From positions 186,001 to 250,000 of the forward strand of contig JAUIEK010000003.1 of NCBI GenBank assembly GCA_030428865.1: a stretch of DNA of 64,000 nt. The letters are read 5' to 3'. Origin of the DNA: Bacteroidia bacterium (lineage in GTDB: Bacteria > Bacteroidota > Bacteroidia > Flavobacteriales > Flavobacteriaceae). A model generated the notes under the pieces. That model was given only the letters and a program-made list of their open reading frames with translations, was not told where the DNA came from and searched no databases. The position numbers were made by a program, and so were the translations under genes. Below, one piece after another: positions 44,447-54,660 of this stretch (position 1 is the stretch's first letter; the number at the start of each line of letters is the position of its first letter).

Positions 44447-46921
44447 ATGAAAAAAGTAGCAATATTCATTGCTTTATTTACTGCAGTTAGCTTATCAGCT
44501 CAAAGAAAATCAGCAAATACAATAACCTTATCAGGGAAAATTGTAGATAAAAAAACAAATCAACCTTTAGAATATGCTACTGTTGTTTTAAAAGAAATTT
44601 CTTCTCAAAAAATAACTGGCGGAATTACAGATGATAAAGGAAATTTCTCTGTTAATACAAACCCAGGGTCATACGAAATTAGCTTTGAATATATCTCTTT
44701 TCAAACAGTAAAACTACCTACAAAAAACTTCACACAAAACACAAATCTTGGAGTTATCTCTTTACAAGAAGATGCGGTTGCTTTAGACGAAATAAATATT
44801 ATTGCTGAAAAATCTACCGTAGAAATTAGATTAGACAAGCGGATTTATAACGTTGGTAAAGATATGACCGTAAAAGGAGGAAATGCTTCGGATGTTCTGG
44901 ATAATGTGCCGTCTGTTAATGTTGATGTGGAAGGAAACATTAGTTTGAGAGGAAACGAAAATGTACGAATCTTAATCGATGGAAAACCTTCTGCTTTGGT
45001 TGGTCTTAGCGGTACAGATGCATTAAGACAATTACCTGCAGAAGCAATTGAACGAGTAGAAGTGATTACCTCTCCTTCTGCTAGATATGACGCTGAGGGT
45101 ACAGCAGGAATTTTAAACATCATCTTAAGAAAAGGAAAAGCAACAGGATTTAATGGTTCTATCAATACAACAATAGGAGATCCAACCCAACTTCAAATAG
45201 CTCCTAATTTAAACTTTAGAACAGAAAAAATAAACCTATTTACAAATTTTGGCTATCAATACAGAAAAGGTCCTGGTAACTCACTAACCGAATTAGATTA
45301 TTTAACAGACGGAACTATTGATAGCACTCGTATCGAAAAAAGAGAATTTAAAAGGATTAGAAATGGTTTTAATATTAATCTAGGATTAGAATATTATTTA
45401 ACAAAAAACAGCTCAATAACAGGAACTGTTTTTTATCGAAATTCTGATAATGAAAACAACTCAACAAATGATATCAGAATTATCGATAGATCAGACCAAA
45501 GCGAAACATTTAACGATTTTCGAATTCAAGATGAAAAAGAAGATGACACAACTACTCAATTTTCTCTTAATTATACAAATAACATAAATGAAAGCGGTCA
45601 TAAACTAACTATTGACTTGCAGTATAGTGATAGTAAAGAAACCGAAGCCGCCTTTATAACTGATAACGCTGCTACCGAAAATAACCTAACAACAGAACAT
45701 TCTAAAAACACGCTAATTCAGTCTGATTATGTTTTACCCATTGGTAAAAATTCTCAATTTGAAGCAGGTTATAGAGGAGATTTTGAAGATTTAACATCTA
45801 GCTTTTTAGTTACCAGAAATCCTCCTTTAGATCCAGATTCCGATCCTTCTAATGATTTAATTTTCAAGCAATCTGTTAACGCATTTTACACACAATATGG
45901 TAGCAAAATCAATAAGTTTTCTTTCTTACTAGGACTAAGAGCAGAAATAACGGATGTAGATGTTAATCTTGTGAATTCTGATGGAGATTTAGGTTTTAGT
46001 TATACGGAATTTTTCCCTACAGTTAATTTAGGATTAGAAACATCTGAAAAATCAAGTTTTACTTTAGGGTATAGTAGAAGATTGAGAAGACCTCGTTTTT
46101 GGTTTTTAAATCCTTTTGAATCTAGAAATAGTCAAAATGTTATTTTTCAAGGAAATCCCGGGTTAATCCCAACTTTTACCAATTCGTATGATCTAGCTTA
46201 TTTAACAAAATTTGGAAAACTAACTTTAAACTCATCCGTTTACTTTCAACATTCTACCAATGTAATAGAACGTGTTTCTAGAGACGAAATTAGAGTAATT
46301 GACGGGCGTAATGAAGTAGTTACCATAAGAGAACCTATTAATTTAGCTTCTGAAGATCGATATGGTTTTGAACTAACGGCTGCTTATAATCCTTCAAAGA
46401 CAGTTAAGTTAGATGGGAGTTTTAATGTATTTCAATCTAGAGTAGATGGAACCTACGAATACGAACGATTCGAGCTAGATGAAGATAATAATATCATCGT
46501 CACACCAGAAATACAAGATTTAGCAAACTCTAATGGTAGCTGGTTTGCTCGGTTTAACGCTCGCATATTGCTTCCATGGAAAGTTCAGTCACAAACTCGT
46601 TTATTTTATAGAGGTCCTAGACAAACCGCACAAGAAGATACTAAAGGTATTTTTTCTGCTAATCTGGCTTTTAGTAAAGACATCTTAAAAGATAAAGGAA
46701 CATTAGTTTTAAACATAAGTGATGTTTTTAATTCGAGAAAAAGAAGGTCTACTAGTTTTAGACCTAATATGGATGAACCTTCTAGTGTCTCTTATCAAGA
46801 ATTTCAATGGAGAGTTCGCCAAATATCAATAAACTTTACATATCGATTTAACCAAAAGAAAAACCAACGCTCTCGAAATAGAGGAAATCAAGATTTTGAA
46901 GGTGGAGACGGAGAGTTTTAA
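44447..46921 (+). CDS. Outer-membrane TonB-type receptor (CarboxypepD_reg, OMP_b-brl_3)
   Basis: This is an 824-aa outer-membrane beta-barrel with a signal peptide ending SLSAQ. It has a carboxypeptidase-regulatory-like domain (about 28-110: LSGKIVDKKTNQPLEYATV), a plug domain (ASDVLDNVPSVNVDVEG and NVRILIDGKPSALVG), and a barrel of the OMP_b-brl_3 type. The last residues are polar (RNRGNQDFEGGDGEF), not the usual terminal aromatic. The ligand is unknown. No SusD partner is adjacent, which argues against a polysaccharide-utilisation locus. Confidence 0.9.
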   Translation: MKKVAIFIALFTAVSLSAQRKSANTITLSGKIVDKKTNQPLEYATVVLKEISSQKITGGITDDKGNFSVNTNPGSYEISFEYISFQTVKLPTKNFTQNTNLGVISLQEDAVALDEINIIAEKSTVEIRLDKRIYNVGKDMTVKGGNASDVLDNVPSVNVDVEGNISLRGNENVRILIDGKPSALVGLSGTDALRQLPAEAIERVEVITSPSARYDAEGTAGILNIILRKGKATGFNGSINTTIGDPTQLQIAPNLNFRTEKINLFTNFGYQYRKGPGNSLTELDYLTDGTIDSTRIEKREFKRIRNGFNINLGLEYYLTKNSSITGTVFYRNSDNENNSTNDIRIIDRSDQSETFNDFRIQDEKEDDTTTQFSLNYTNNINESGHKLTIDLQYSDSKETEAAFITDNAATENNLTTEHSKNTLIQSDYVLPIGKNSQFEAGYRGDFEDLTSSFLVTRNPPLDPDSDPSNDLIFKQSVNAFYTQYGSKINKFSFLLGLRAEITDVDVNLVNSDGDLGFSYTEFFPTVNLGLETSEKSSFTLGYSRRLRRPRFWFLNPFESRNSQNVIFQGNPGLIPTFTNSYDLAYLTKFGKLTLNSSVYFQHSTNVIERVSRDEIRVIDGRNEVVTIREPINLASEDRYGFELTAAYNPSKTVKLDGSFNVFQSRVDGTYEYERFELDEDNNIIVTPEIQDLANSNGSWFARFNARILLPWKVQSQTRLFYRGPRQTAQEDTKGIFSANLAFSKDILKDKGTLVLNISDVFNSRKRRSTSFRPNMDEPSSVSYQEFQWRVRQISINFTYRFNQKKNQRSRNRGNQDFEGGDGEF

Positions 46922-46925
46922 AAAG

Positions 46926-46955
46926 AAAAGGCTCGCAAATTTGCGAGCCTTTTTT
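46926..46955 (+). terminator. Intrinsic terminator after the receptor gene
   Basis: AAAAGGCTCGCAAA / TTTGCGAGCCTTTT is a 14-bp perfect inverted repeat followed by T's. Confidence 0.9.
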
Positions 46956-46979
46956 ATATTTTAATGAATTATAAAAAAT

Positions 46980-47153
46980 TTACTTTCCTTGAGCAGCTCT
47001 TTTTGCTTCTCTTTTCAGTTTTATATTCTCCCAAATTGTTCCACCAATCCAGTAAGGCACAACAAAGGTTAATAAAAAGATTAACAGCCAAAAACCAGCT
47101 GTAAAAATAAACATGAATAATACCAATCCTGAGAACTGAGAGAAGTCTAACAT
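46980..47153 (-). CDS. Small single-TM membrane protein (57 aa)
   Basis: This is a short frame, ATG 47153 to TAA, within the 390-nt gap between the receptor and fumC. The protein starts MLDFSQFSGLVLF. It has one long or two short hydrophobic segments (about residues 9-36), the motif VVPYWIGGTIWENI and a basic tail (KLKREAKRAAQGK). The clean membrane topology with a positive-inside tail, and the absence of competing frames, support a real gene. Function is unknown. The rest of the gap holds the terminator and the fumC promoter. Confidence 0.7.
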   Translation of the reverse strand: MLDFSQFSGLVLFMFIFTAGFWLLIFLLTFVVPYWIGGTIWENIKLKREAKRAAQGK

Positions 47154-47275
47154 TTTTTATTTTTTAACTTAACTACTGCAAAAATAACAGATATTTTCTT
47201 TTTTAAGCTAGATTTTAAAAAAATCTTATTAAGAATAATAATTGATAATTATTAAGTAAAAACTGGCATAATTCT

Positions 47276-47283
47276 TAATTTTG
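47276..47283 (+). promoter_or_regulatory. -7 element for fumC-hutI
   Basis: TAATTTTG matches TAnnTTTG, 28 nt before the fumC ATG. Confidence 0.55.
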
Positions 47284-47311
47284 TGCTCATTCACAAACAA
47301 ACCAAAAACAA

Positions 47312-48709
47312 ATGAAATACCGAATAGAAAAAGACACAATGGGGGAAGTGCAAGTTCCTGCAGATAAATATTGGGGAGCACAAACAGAACGTTCTAGAAA
47401 TAACTTTAAAATTGGAGCCCCAGGCTCTATGCCACTAGAAATTGTTTACGGTTTTGCTTACTTAAAAAAAGCTGCTGCTTTTACTAATTGTGATTTAGGT
47501 GTTTTATCTGCTGAAAAACGTGATTTAATTGCTGCTGTATGCGATGAAATTTTAGAAGGGAAACATGATAATCAGTTTCCGCTTGTTATTTGGCAAACAG
47601 GATCTGGAACACAATCTAACATGAATGTTAACGAAGTAATTGCCAACAGAGCACAAGAACTTGCCGGAAAGGTAATTGGTGAAGGAGAAAAGGTAATTCA
47701 ACCCAATGATGATGTAAATAAATCGCAATCTTCTAATGACACATTCCCCACAGGAATGCATATTGCTGCTTATAAAAAGATTATAGAAGTTACCATACCT
47801 GGAGTTACTCAACTCAGAAACACTTTAGATGAAAAGGCAAAAGCATTTAATGATGTGGTAAAAATTGGTCGCACACATCTAATGGATGCTACTCCCCTAA
47901 CCTTAGGGCAAGAATTTTCCGGCTACGTAGCACAACTGGATTTTGGTTTAAAAGCTTTGCGTAATTCTTTAGAACATTTAAGTCAGTTAGCTTTAGGAGG
48001 AACAGCTGTAGGAACTGGATTAAACACTCCAAAAGGATACGATGTATTGGTAGCAAAGTATATTGCTGAATTCACAGGATTGCCTTTTGTTACTGCAGAA
48101 AACAAATTTGAAGCATTAGCTGCTCATGATGCATTAGTAGAGACACATGGGGCATTAAAACAACTTGCTGTATCACTAAATAAAATTGCAAATGACATTC
48201 GATTAATGGCATCCGGACCGAGATCGGGTATTGGAGAGATTATTATTCCTGCAAATGAACCAGGTAGTTCTATTATGCCAGGAAAAGTAAATCCTACACA
48301 AGCAGAAGCTATAACAATGGTTTGTGCACAAGTAATGGGAAATGATGTAGCGGTTACTATAGGAGGAACTCAAGGGCATTATGAGTTGAATGTTTTTAAA
48401 CCCGTAATGGCTGTCAACGTATTGCAATCAGCGCAATTGATTGGTGATGCATGTATTTCTTTTGACGAAAATTGTGCAAAAGGAATTGAACCAAACCACA
48501 AGAGAATAAAAGAGTTAGTAAATAATTCATTGATGCTTGTAACTGCTCTTAATACTAAAATTGGCTACTACAAAGCTGCTGAAATTGCAAATACAGCACA
48601 CACAAACGGAACAACGCTAAAGGAAGAAGCTATTCGATTAGGCTATGTAACTGCTGAACAATATGATGAATGGGTAAAACCAGAGGATATGACAGGTAGT
48701 TTAAAGTAA
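47312..48709 (+). CDS. fumC: Class II fumarate hydratase
   Basis: This is a 465-aa cytosolic, metal-free fumarase of the TCA cycle. It has [12 protein letters not shown] near residue 22, [14 protein letters not shown] at about 97, the catalytic-region [15 protein letters not shown] at about 186, and the superfamily signature [13 protein letters not shown] at about 317. The length and motifs match FumC rather than aspartase, since the substrate loop reads [14 protein letters not shown]. Its stop overlaps the hutI start (TAATG). Confidence 0.95.
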   Translation: MKYRIEKDTMGEVQVPADKYWGAQTERSRNNFKIGAPGSMPLEIVYGFAYLKKAAAFTNCDLGVLSAEKRDLIAAVCDEILEGKHDNQFPLVIWQTGSGTQSNMNVNEVIANRAQELAGKVIGEGEKVIQPNDDVNKSQSSNDTFPTGMHIAAYKKIIEVTIPGVTQLRNTLDEKAKAFNDVVKIGRTHLMDATPLTLGQEFSGYVAQLDFGLKALRNSLEHLSQLALGGTAVGTGLNTPKGYDVLVAKYIAEFTGLPFVTAENKFEALAAHDALVETHGALKQLAVSLNKIANDIRLMASGPRSGIGEIIIPANEPGSSIMPGKVNPTQAEAITMVCAQVMGNDVAVTIGGTQGHYELNVFKPVMAVNVLQSAQLIGDACISFDENCAKGIEPNHKRIKELVNNSLMLVTALNTKIGYYKAAEIANTAHTNGTTLKEEAIRLGYVTAEQYDEWVKPEDMTGSLK

Positions 48710-49944
48710 TGACAATTCTTTTTATAAACATAAAACAGCTACTACAAATAAGAGAAGCAAATGTAAAAGTTCTTGCTGGTAAAGAAATGGCTACTTTACC
48801 ATTAATCGAAAATGCTTTTTTATTAGTTAAAAACGGAATCATTCAAGGTTATGGTTCTATGAATGAACTTACTGAACAAAAAGCTGATGAAATAATTGAT
48901 TGTTCAGGAAGATTAGTTTTACCCTCTTGGTGTGATAGTCATACGCATTTGGTGTTTGGAGAAGATCGATCGGATGAATTTGTTGATCGGGTTAAAGGTT
49001 TATCCTATGAAGAAATTGCACAAAAAGGTGGCGGAATCTTAAACTCTGCAAAAAAGATTAATCAAATTTCTGAAGACGTACTATTTGAAAAATCAGTTGC
49101 TCGACTTAAAAATGTAATAGCTCAAGGAACAGGTGCTTTAGAAATAAAATCAGGATATGGCTTAACTGTTGAAGGAGAGTTGAAAATACTCAGAGTTATT
49201 AAACGATTAAAAGAAACTTTTAATATCCCAATAAAGTCTACATTCTTAGGAGCTCATGCGATTCCAAAAGAATACAAAGATAATCCTGATAGATATGTAG
49301 AGTTAATTATAAATGAGATGCTTCCTAGAGTTTCTAAAGAAAATCTAGCGGATTTTATTGATGCTTTTTGCGAAACAGGTTATTTTACTCCACAACAAAT
49401 GGATAAGGTTTTAAAAGCTGGAAAAAAACATGGCTTGATAGCAAAAGTTCACGTTAATCAATTCAACAGCATTGGAGGAATTGAGGTTTCCGTTAACAAC
49501 AAAGCATTATCTGTAGATCATTTAGAAATTTTAAGTGATAAAGAAATATCATTACTAAAAAACAAAGGTACGATTCCCGTTTCACTTCCTTTATGTTCTC
49601 TGTTTTTAGAAATCCCGTATACTCCATCAAGAAAGGTTATTGATAGCGGATTGCCTCTAGCTATTGCTTCTGATTTCAACCCTGGTTCTGCACCAAGCTC
49701 TAATATGAATTTAGTAGTAGCACTTTCTTGTATAAAAATGAAGTTATCGCCCGAAGAAGCAATCAATGCAGCCACTTTAAATGCTGCTTATGCAATGAAT
49801 CTTGAGAATTTAGTGGGTAGCATTACAGTAGGAAAAAAAGCAAACTTAATCATTACAAGAAAGCTTGATAGTTATCAGCAACTCCCGTATTACTTTGGAG
49901 ATAATTTAGTTGAACAAGTTCTTCTTAACGGAAAAACTGTTTAA
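48709..49944 (+). CDS. hutI: Imidazolonepropionase
   Basis: This is a 411-aa amidohydrolase-superfamily enzyme that opens imidazolone propionate to N-formimino-glutamate in histidine degradation. The metal-binding motif is SHTHLVFGEDR at about 76-86. GALEIKSGYGL and TFLGAHAIP follow, with the C-terminal AIASDFNPGSAPSSN. It overlaps fumC by one base. No hutH, hutU or formimidoylglutamase is in the window, so the remaining pathway lies elsewhere. Its stop is shared antiparallel with that of the wzc-like gene. Confidence 0.95.
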   Translation: MTILFINIKQLLQIREANVKVLAGKEMATLPLIENAFLLVKNGIIQGYGSMNELTEQKADEIIDCSGRLVLPSWCDSHTHLVFGEDRSDEFVDRVKGLSYEEIAQKGGGILNSAKKINQISEDVLFEKSVARLKNVIAQGTGALEIKSGYGLTVEGELKILRVIKRLKETFNIPIKSTFLGAHAIPKEYKDNPDRYVELIINEMLPRVSKENLADFIDAFCETGYFTPQQMDKVLKAGKKHGLIAKVHVNQFNSIGGIEVSVNNKALSVDHLEILSDKEISLLKNKGTIPVSLPLCSLFLEIPYTPSRKVIDSGLPLAIASDFNPGSAPSSNMNLVVALSCIKMKLSPEEAINAATLNAAYAMNLENLVGSITVGKKANLIITRKLDSYQQLPYYFGDNLVEQVLLNGKTV

Positions 49945-52409
49945 GAATTTCGTCTTTTTTTAGGAATAAAGAAACGTGTAAATTTATAAATGAAGCCACG
50001 TTTCTTCTTTTCATTTTCGTGATATCCGTATCCATACCTACCATATCCATAGCTATCTTCATAACCATATCCATACCTGTTATTAATTGAGTAATCGTTA
50101 ATAACATAAGAGATATTTGCCGCTTCTTTATTTTTATATTTCTCGTCTATCATTTTCATCATTCCTAATTCAGAGTAATTCTGACGAATGATATACAGAA
50201 TTGCATCAGAAAACTTGAAGAGTTCCAAAGAATCTGACACAAGTGCCACAGGAGGAGAATCTATAATAATATAATCATATTGTTTTTTCAATGTTTCAAT
50301 CATCTCTGTACATCTATCACTCAACAATAATTCTGATGGGTTAGGTGGTATAGGACCTGATAAAATTACATCTAAATTTTCTATATGAGTCTTTATAACA
50401 ATGTCGTCTAGAGTATTTTGACCAATAAAATAATTAACTGCACCTATTTCATTTGTAAGTTCAAAATCATCGTATATTCGCGGTTTTCTCAAGTCTAAAC
50501 CAACAAGAATAGTTTTTTTACCTCCCATAGCAAAAACGGTTGCCATGTTAATTGATACCATTGTTTTTCCTTCACCACTCACAGATGATGTTACCAGTAA
50601 CGTTTTGGATCTCTTACTTGTTTCTGTTTTAAATAAGAATTGAATATTTGAACGTAAAGCCCTAAAAGATTCTGCAACCATTGATTTGGGCTTTTCATAA
50701 ACAGCCAAATTATTAGTTGCTAGATTTCTTCCTACTGCTCCTAAAATGGGAATTGAGTATCTCTTCTCAACATCCTCTATCGACTTCACTTTATTATCAA
50801 GGAGTTCTGCTATAATAATATAAAACAATGGCAAAATAGTTCCTAACATTAATGCAACCAAGTAGTTAAACATTGGCTTTGGATAAATCGGTTTTTGATT
50901 CAAGGCTATTGCTGTGTCAATTACTTTAACATCAGATACACTAGCCTGAATGGCTGTTCCTGCCTCAAAACTTTTCTGTTTTAAAAAATTGTAATTTGAT
51001 TCTGAATATTTGTAGTTTCGTTCAAAAGAAATTAGACCTTGTTCTTTTGTTGGAAGGTTTTTAAGTTTTTTATTGTAATCTCTTAATCTTTCTTTATTCT
51101 GCTCTAAAAGGTTTTTATAATTTGATCTAAGGCTTGTTATATTTTCTAAAAGATTACTTTTAATTAAACCTATTTCTTGATTAATTCGTTGAATTTGAGG
51201 ATGAGATTCTTTTACAATATCTTTTAATGATTCTTTTAAAGAAGACTTAACAATTAGCTCATTAATGGCTGCTGGTATTTTTGAATCATCAATAGTAATA
51301 ACTGCCGGAACGGGAACTTCTCCACTATATTCATTATTTTTTGTTAGATATTTTTTTAAATCTTCTAGATATGTTAGTCCATCTTTTATTTTTCTATTTT
51401 CTTTATCTAGAATAACTGTTGCTTCAAACAAATTCTGCCCTTCTAAACTCAAATCATAAATACTATTTTTGATTTTATAATTTCCTAAATCTTCTTCTAT
51501 CGCATTTAGGTTTTTAGATTCTTGCTCAAAAAGGTTATTTATATACTCTTGAGTTTTTCTAGCAAATAAAGTTTTTTGTGCAATTTTTTCCTCTTCAAAA
51601 ATCCTAACAGAAGTATTTAAATATTCTGTAATCCTATTTTTATTATGTCCTTGTAGTTTTATTTCTAATAGAGAAGCTCCATTTGTTATTTCAGAAATCT
51701 TCATTTTTCTATAATTGGAAACTGTTTCCTGAAAGCTCTTAAACCTGATATAGTAATATGATCCTACATTCCAGTTAATTTCTTTTACTGGACTCAACTT
51801 AAAACTAAAATAAGGAGATATTATTTCTTGATCTATAGTATAATTTTGAGAAAATGTATTAGAGTCAAACTGTAATGGTTTTATATGATTATCTGCATAA
51901 CGAACTATTTTGTACTCTATGTCTTCCTCTAAATTGAAGGATATGTTTACCTTGTCATCTGTTAATAAAGTAACCTTTATTAATGTTTCATATAACTGAA
52001 AACTACTTGTATCTGCATGAATTTTAAAAGGCGTAGAACCATAAACATCCAAAAGCCTATATTGACCATCTACCAAATAATCAGTATAATACTGTAAAGC
52101 AGAAACTACCTTCTCATTGTGTGTTCTAGAATTCAAAATCACTTTGGTTGTTTCTATTAAATGACTCGCTCCGCCCCAATTAAATGTTAAGTTTGTTCCT
52201 GTAGAAAATAGCGAGTTCGATTCTTTTTTAACAGAAATGACAGTAGATAGGCTGTATACTTTTTCTTGATAGCCATTAACAAATTTAGCCACTAAAAAGC
52301 CGATTGCTATTGTAACAACAAAAAGTTGCCAATAACCCACTAATTTCGAAAAATAGTGCTTTAGATCAAGAGAATCTTGTTGATTATTTACATTAGGACT
52401 CTGCATCAT
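49941..52409 (-). CDS. Wzc-type polysaccharide co-polymerase and tyrosine autokinase
   Basis: This is an 822-aa inner-membrane protein. The N-terminal Wzz domain has TM1 at about 31-46; a long periplasmic coiled-coil region (about 280-480) follows, then TM2 at about 518-540. The cytoplasmic BY-kinase has Walker A' SGEGKTMVSINMAT, VGLDLRKPRI and IIIDSPPV. The tail is a dense tyrosine cluster (NRYGYGYEDSYGYGRYGYGY), the expected autophosphorylation site. It works with the Wza-like protein 8 nt upstream in capsule or exopolysaccharide export. No glycosyltransferases follow. Confidence 0.93.
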   Translation of the reverse strand: MMQSPNVNNQQDSLDLKHYFSKLVGYWQLFVVTIAIGFLVAKFVNGYQEKVYSLSTVISVKKESNSLFSTGTNLTFNWGGASHLIETTKVILNSRTHNEKVVSALQYYTDYLVDGQYRLLDVYGSTPFKIHADTSSFQLYETLIKVTLLTDDKVNISFNLEEDIEYKIVRYADNHIKPLQFDSNTFSQNYTIDQEIISPYFSFKLSPVKEINWNVGSYYYIRFKSFQETVSNYRKMKISEITNGASLLEIKLQGHNKNRITEYLNTSVRIFEEEKIAQKTLFARKTQEYINNLFEQESKNLNAIEEDLGNYKIKNSIYDLSLEGQNLFEATVILDKENRKIKDGLTYLEDLKKYLTKNNEYSGEVPVPAVITIDDSKIPAAINELIVKSSLKESLKDIVKESHPQIQRINQEIGLIKSNLLENITSLRSNYKNLLEQNKERLRDYNKKLKNLPTKEQGLISFERNYKYSESNYNFLKQKSFEAGTAIQASVSDVKVIDTAIALNQKPIYPKPMFNYLVALMLGTILPLFYIIIAELLDNKVKSIEDVEKRYSIPILGAVGRNLATNNLAVYEKPKSMVAESFRALRSNIQFLFKTETSKRSKTLLVTSSVSGEGKTMVSINMATVFAMGGKKTILVGLDLRKPRIYDDFELTNEIGAVNYFIGQNTLDDIVIKTHIENLDVILSGPIPPNPSELLLSDRCTEMIETLKKQYDYIIIDSPPVALVSDSLELFKFSDAILYIIRQNYSELGMMKMIDEKYKNKEAANISYVINDYSINNRYGYGYEDSYGYGRYGYGYHENEKKKRGFIYKFTRFFIPKKRRNS

Positions 52410-52417
52410 TTGGCTAT

Positions 52418-53206
52418 CTAAAAACTTCTAACAACAAGAATTGTTGAAGTAATTAAACTAAAAATAGATATTATGGTTGTTAATGATCCTAAACCTGTTG
52501 TTCCCAATCCCCATGACTTTTGTTTTAACGGTTTTATATTTATCAAATCATTTGGTTTAATAAAAAAACTTTCGGAATTTACAGCAGAAACAGTTGTTAG
52601 ATCGATAACATATTTTTCTAAATATCCTGAGGAATTAAATCTCAAAAGTTCTACGTGTTTTCGATCACCAGTAATCAATAAATCACCTGCATTTGAAATT
52701 GCATCGTAAATATTTATTTGGTTTTCATAAATTACTTTTTGTCCAGGATTCTTTACCTCACCTATTACAGTATACCGAATTCCGTTAAGTTTTACATCTA
52801 CAAAAAAATCATCTTTATTTTTAAAATACTTTTTTAGCAAATCCTCTAGTTTAATTCGAATTTCTTTAGTTGTATAACCCAACACGTTTACTTCTCCTAG
52901 ATAAGGAAGCCTAATATTTCCGTGATGATCAACAGAATAACCATTCATATACCCAAAACCACTTGTAATGTTATTATTTTGAGTTTCATTTTGATCATTT
53001 ATCTTAAATAAGCTTACCAATTCTGGCTGAGCTGATTTAATATTTATCAATAAAATATCATTTGCTCTAAGTCGGTAAGGCTCATTGTTTATCTTCTTAA
53101 TTTCTCTTTCACTCTTTGGATCTCCTTGCAAATACGTTAGGTTTTTATTTGAAATACAAGAACACACAAGAAGAAAAAATCCTACTACAAAAAGCCTTTT
53201 TATCAT
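52418..53206 (-). CDS. Wza-like polysaccharide export lipoprotein
   Basis: This is a 262-aa protein with a lipoprotein signal (FFLLVCSC). The Poly_export domain has YRLRANDILLINIKSAQPE at about 43-61 and a YLGEVNVLGYT region. A single SLBB domain (YTVIGEVKNPG) follows, with a C-terminal TM (TIISIFSLITSTILVV). It should form the outer-membrane export channel for the partner Wzc. The promoter element TATATTTG is at 53228-53235. Confidence 0.92.
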   Translation of the reverse strand: MIKRLFVVGFFLLVCSCISNKNLTYLQGDPKSEREIKKINNEPYRLRANDILLINIKSAQPELVSLFKINDQNETQNNNITSGFGYMNGYSVDHHGNIRLPYLGEVNVLGYTTKEIRIKLEDLLKKYFKNKDDFFVDVKLNGIRYTVIGEVKNPGQKVIYENQINIYDAISNAGDLLITGDRKHVELLRFNSSGYLEKYVIDLTTVSAVNSESFFIKPNDLINIKPLKQKSWGLGTTGLGSLTTIISIFSLITSTILVVRSF

Positions 53207-53227
53207 TTTTTACGATGTTAGTCTTAA

Positions 53228-53235
53228 CAAATATA
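53228..53235 (-). promoter_or_regulatory. -7 element for the wza-wzc unit
   Basis: On the minus strand TATATTTG matches TAnnTTTG, 21 nt before the Wza-like ATG. Confidence 0.55.
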
Positions 53236-53292
53236 ATTTTTCTACCGAAACAAGCATAAAATATACAGTAAATTAGCAGCATTATTCGAAAA

Positions 53293-54018
53293 ATGATTCG
53301 CAGAATTTATACTTTTTTTACGTTTTTACTACGATCGAAAAATCAGCATGGAGTCCATTCTCCTTTTGTTTTCAAAATAGTTACCCAAGCATTCTACAGA
53401 AAAAAAGTAGTTAATCCTGATTGGAAAAACTTTCTAGATTACAGAAAATCTGTTTTAGATAACAAAAAAAATATAACGTCATTTTCGGAATCAAAAAGCC
53501 CAAAATTCTCTGTAAAAAGGGCCCGAATTCTGTATAACCTCTGTGCTGTTTTGCAACCTCAGAATGTGTTAGAAATAGGAAGTTCTCTCGGTCTAGCTAG
53601 CACTTGCATTTCGCTTCCAAATAAGAACACTAAACTAACAATCGTTGAGCGTAACAAACATACAAATAACATTACACCAGAAACCTTTCAAGAAAATAAC
53701 GTAAAATATAGTGAAGTTCTTGTAGGAGATTTTAATACGATTTTCCCAAAATCATTAAGCAATATTTCTTTTGATTTTGTTTTTATCAATCAAAATAGTT
53801 CTGAAAACATTTTACACATATTTAACCTTTTACTGAATACTGTGAATAATGAAAGTACTCTTATTTTTACTGATATTCATAAAAATAAGGAAACGATGAA
53901 AATGTGGCAAGCAATTTATAATCACCCAAAAGTTACTGTATCAATAGATACGTATAAATGGGGAATTGTCTTTTTTAGGAAAGAACAAGAAAAAGAACAT
54001 TTTGTGATACGAATCTAA
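53293..54018 (+). CDS. Class I SAM-dependent methyltransferase-like protein
   Basis: This is a 241-aa protein. The basic N-terminus (IRRIYTFFTFLLRSKNQHGVHSPFVF) resembles a conserved Bacteroidota family. Motif I is VLEIGSSLGLAST at about 93-105. The next acidic position is in TIVERN and the third strand is FDFVFINQ. It is similar to O-methyltransferase folds, but the substrate is unknown. The DxGxGxG loop is altered to EIGSSLG. It is probably soluble. The cobalamin adenosyltransferase follows 42 nt later. Confidence 0.78.
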   Translation: MIRRIYTFFTFLLRSKNQHGVHSPFVFKIVTQAFYRKKVVNPDWKNFLDYRKSVLDNKKNITSFSESKSPKFSVKRARILYNLCAVLQPQNVLEIGSSLGLASTCISLPNKNTKLTIVERNKHTNNITPETFQENNVKYSEVLVGDFNTIFPKSLSNISFDFVFINQNSSENILHIFNLLLNTVNNESTLIFTDIHKNKETMKMWQAIYNHPKVTVSIDTYKWGIVFFRKEQEKEHFVIRI

Positions 54019-54060
54019 AACTGTATCTTCTTTGTTCTTAATCACGAATAATTACTCTTT

Positions 54061-54636
54061 ATGAAAATATATACAAAAACAGGCGATAAAGGATCTACAG
54101 CACTTTTTGGTGGCACACGTGTCTCTAAAAACCACCTAAGAATTGAAGCTTATGGTACTGTAGACGAGCTAAACTCTCACATTGGTTTAATCCGAGATCA
54201 AGATGTCGAATCAAACATAAAAAAAGATTTAATTCAAATACAAAATGATTTATTCACTCTAGGATCTATGTTAGCAACTCCTCCAGAAAAAGAAACCTTA
54301 AAAAGTGGAAAAGAACGATTAAATATTCCTAAAATCAATAGCTCTTCTATTATTTTTTTAGAACAAAAAATTGATCAAATGAACGAAAGCCTTCCTATTA
54401 TGACACACTTTATTTTACCAGGAGGACACTCTACTGTGTCATTCTGTCATATTGCAAGATGCGTATGTAGAAGAGCCGAGCGGTGTACTGTTACTCTTAG
54501 TGAAAGAGAAACAGTAATAAGTGATGTACTTATGTACTTAAATAGACTTTCTGACTATCTATTTGTACTGGCACGAAAGTTGTCTAAAGATCTGAACACT
54601 CAGGAAATAAAATGGATTCCAGAGAAATTTAACTAA
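54061..54636 (+). CDS. Cob(I)alamin adenosyltransferase, PduO type
   Basis: This is a 191-aa four/five-helix enzyme that transfers adenosyl from ATP to cob(I)alamin. The N-terminus MKIYTKTGDKGSTALFGGTRVSK is the PduO-type ATP-binding signature. VDELNSHIGL and RCVCRRAER complete the active site. It produces adenosylcobalamin, the ligand of CarH-type regulators such as the one at 39.6-40.5 kb. That functional link is inference. Confidence 0.93.
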   Translation: MKIYTKTGDKGSTALFGGTRVSKNHLRIEAYGTVDELNSHIGLIRDQDVESNIKKDLIQIQNDLFTLGSMLATPPEKETLKSGKERLNIPKINSSSIIFLEQKIDQMNESLPIMTHFILPGGHSTVSFCHIARCVCRRAERCTVTLSERETVISDVLMYLNRLSDYLFVLARKLSKDLNTQEIKWIPEKFN

Positions 54637-54660
54637 GTTCTTTCTTTATTGATTTTTGAC

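Noticed and set aside
49941..53206. Complete capsule biosynthesis locus
   Set aside because: Only Wza- and Wzc-like genes are present; no glycosyltransferases, flippase or polymerase are adjacent.
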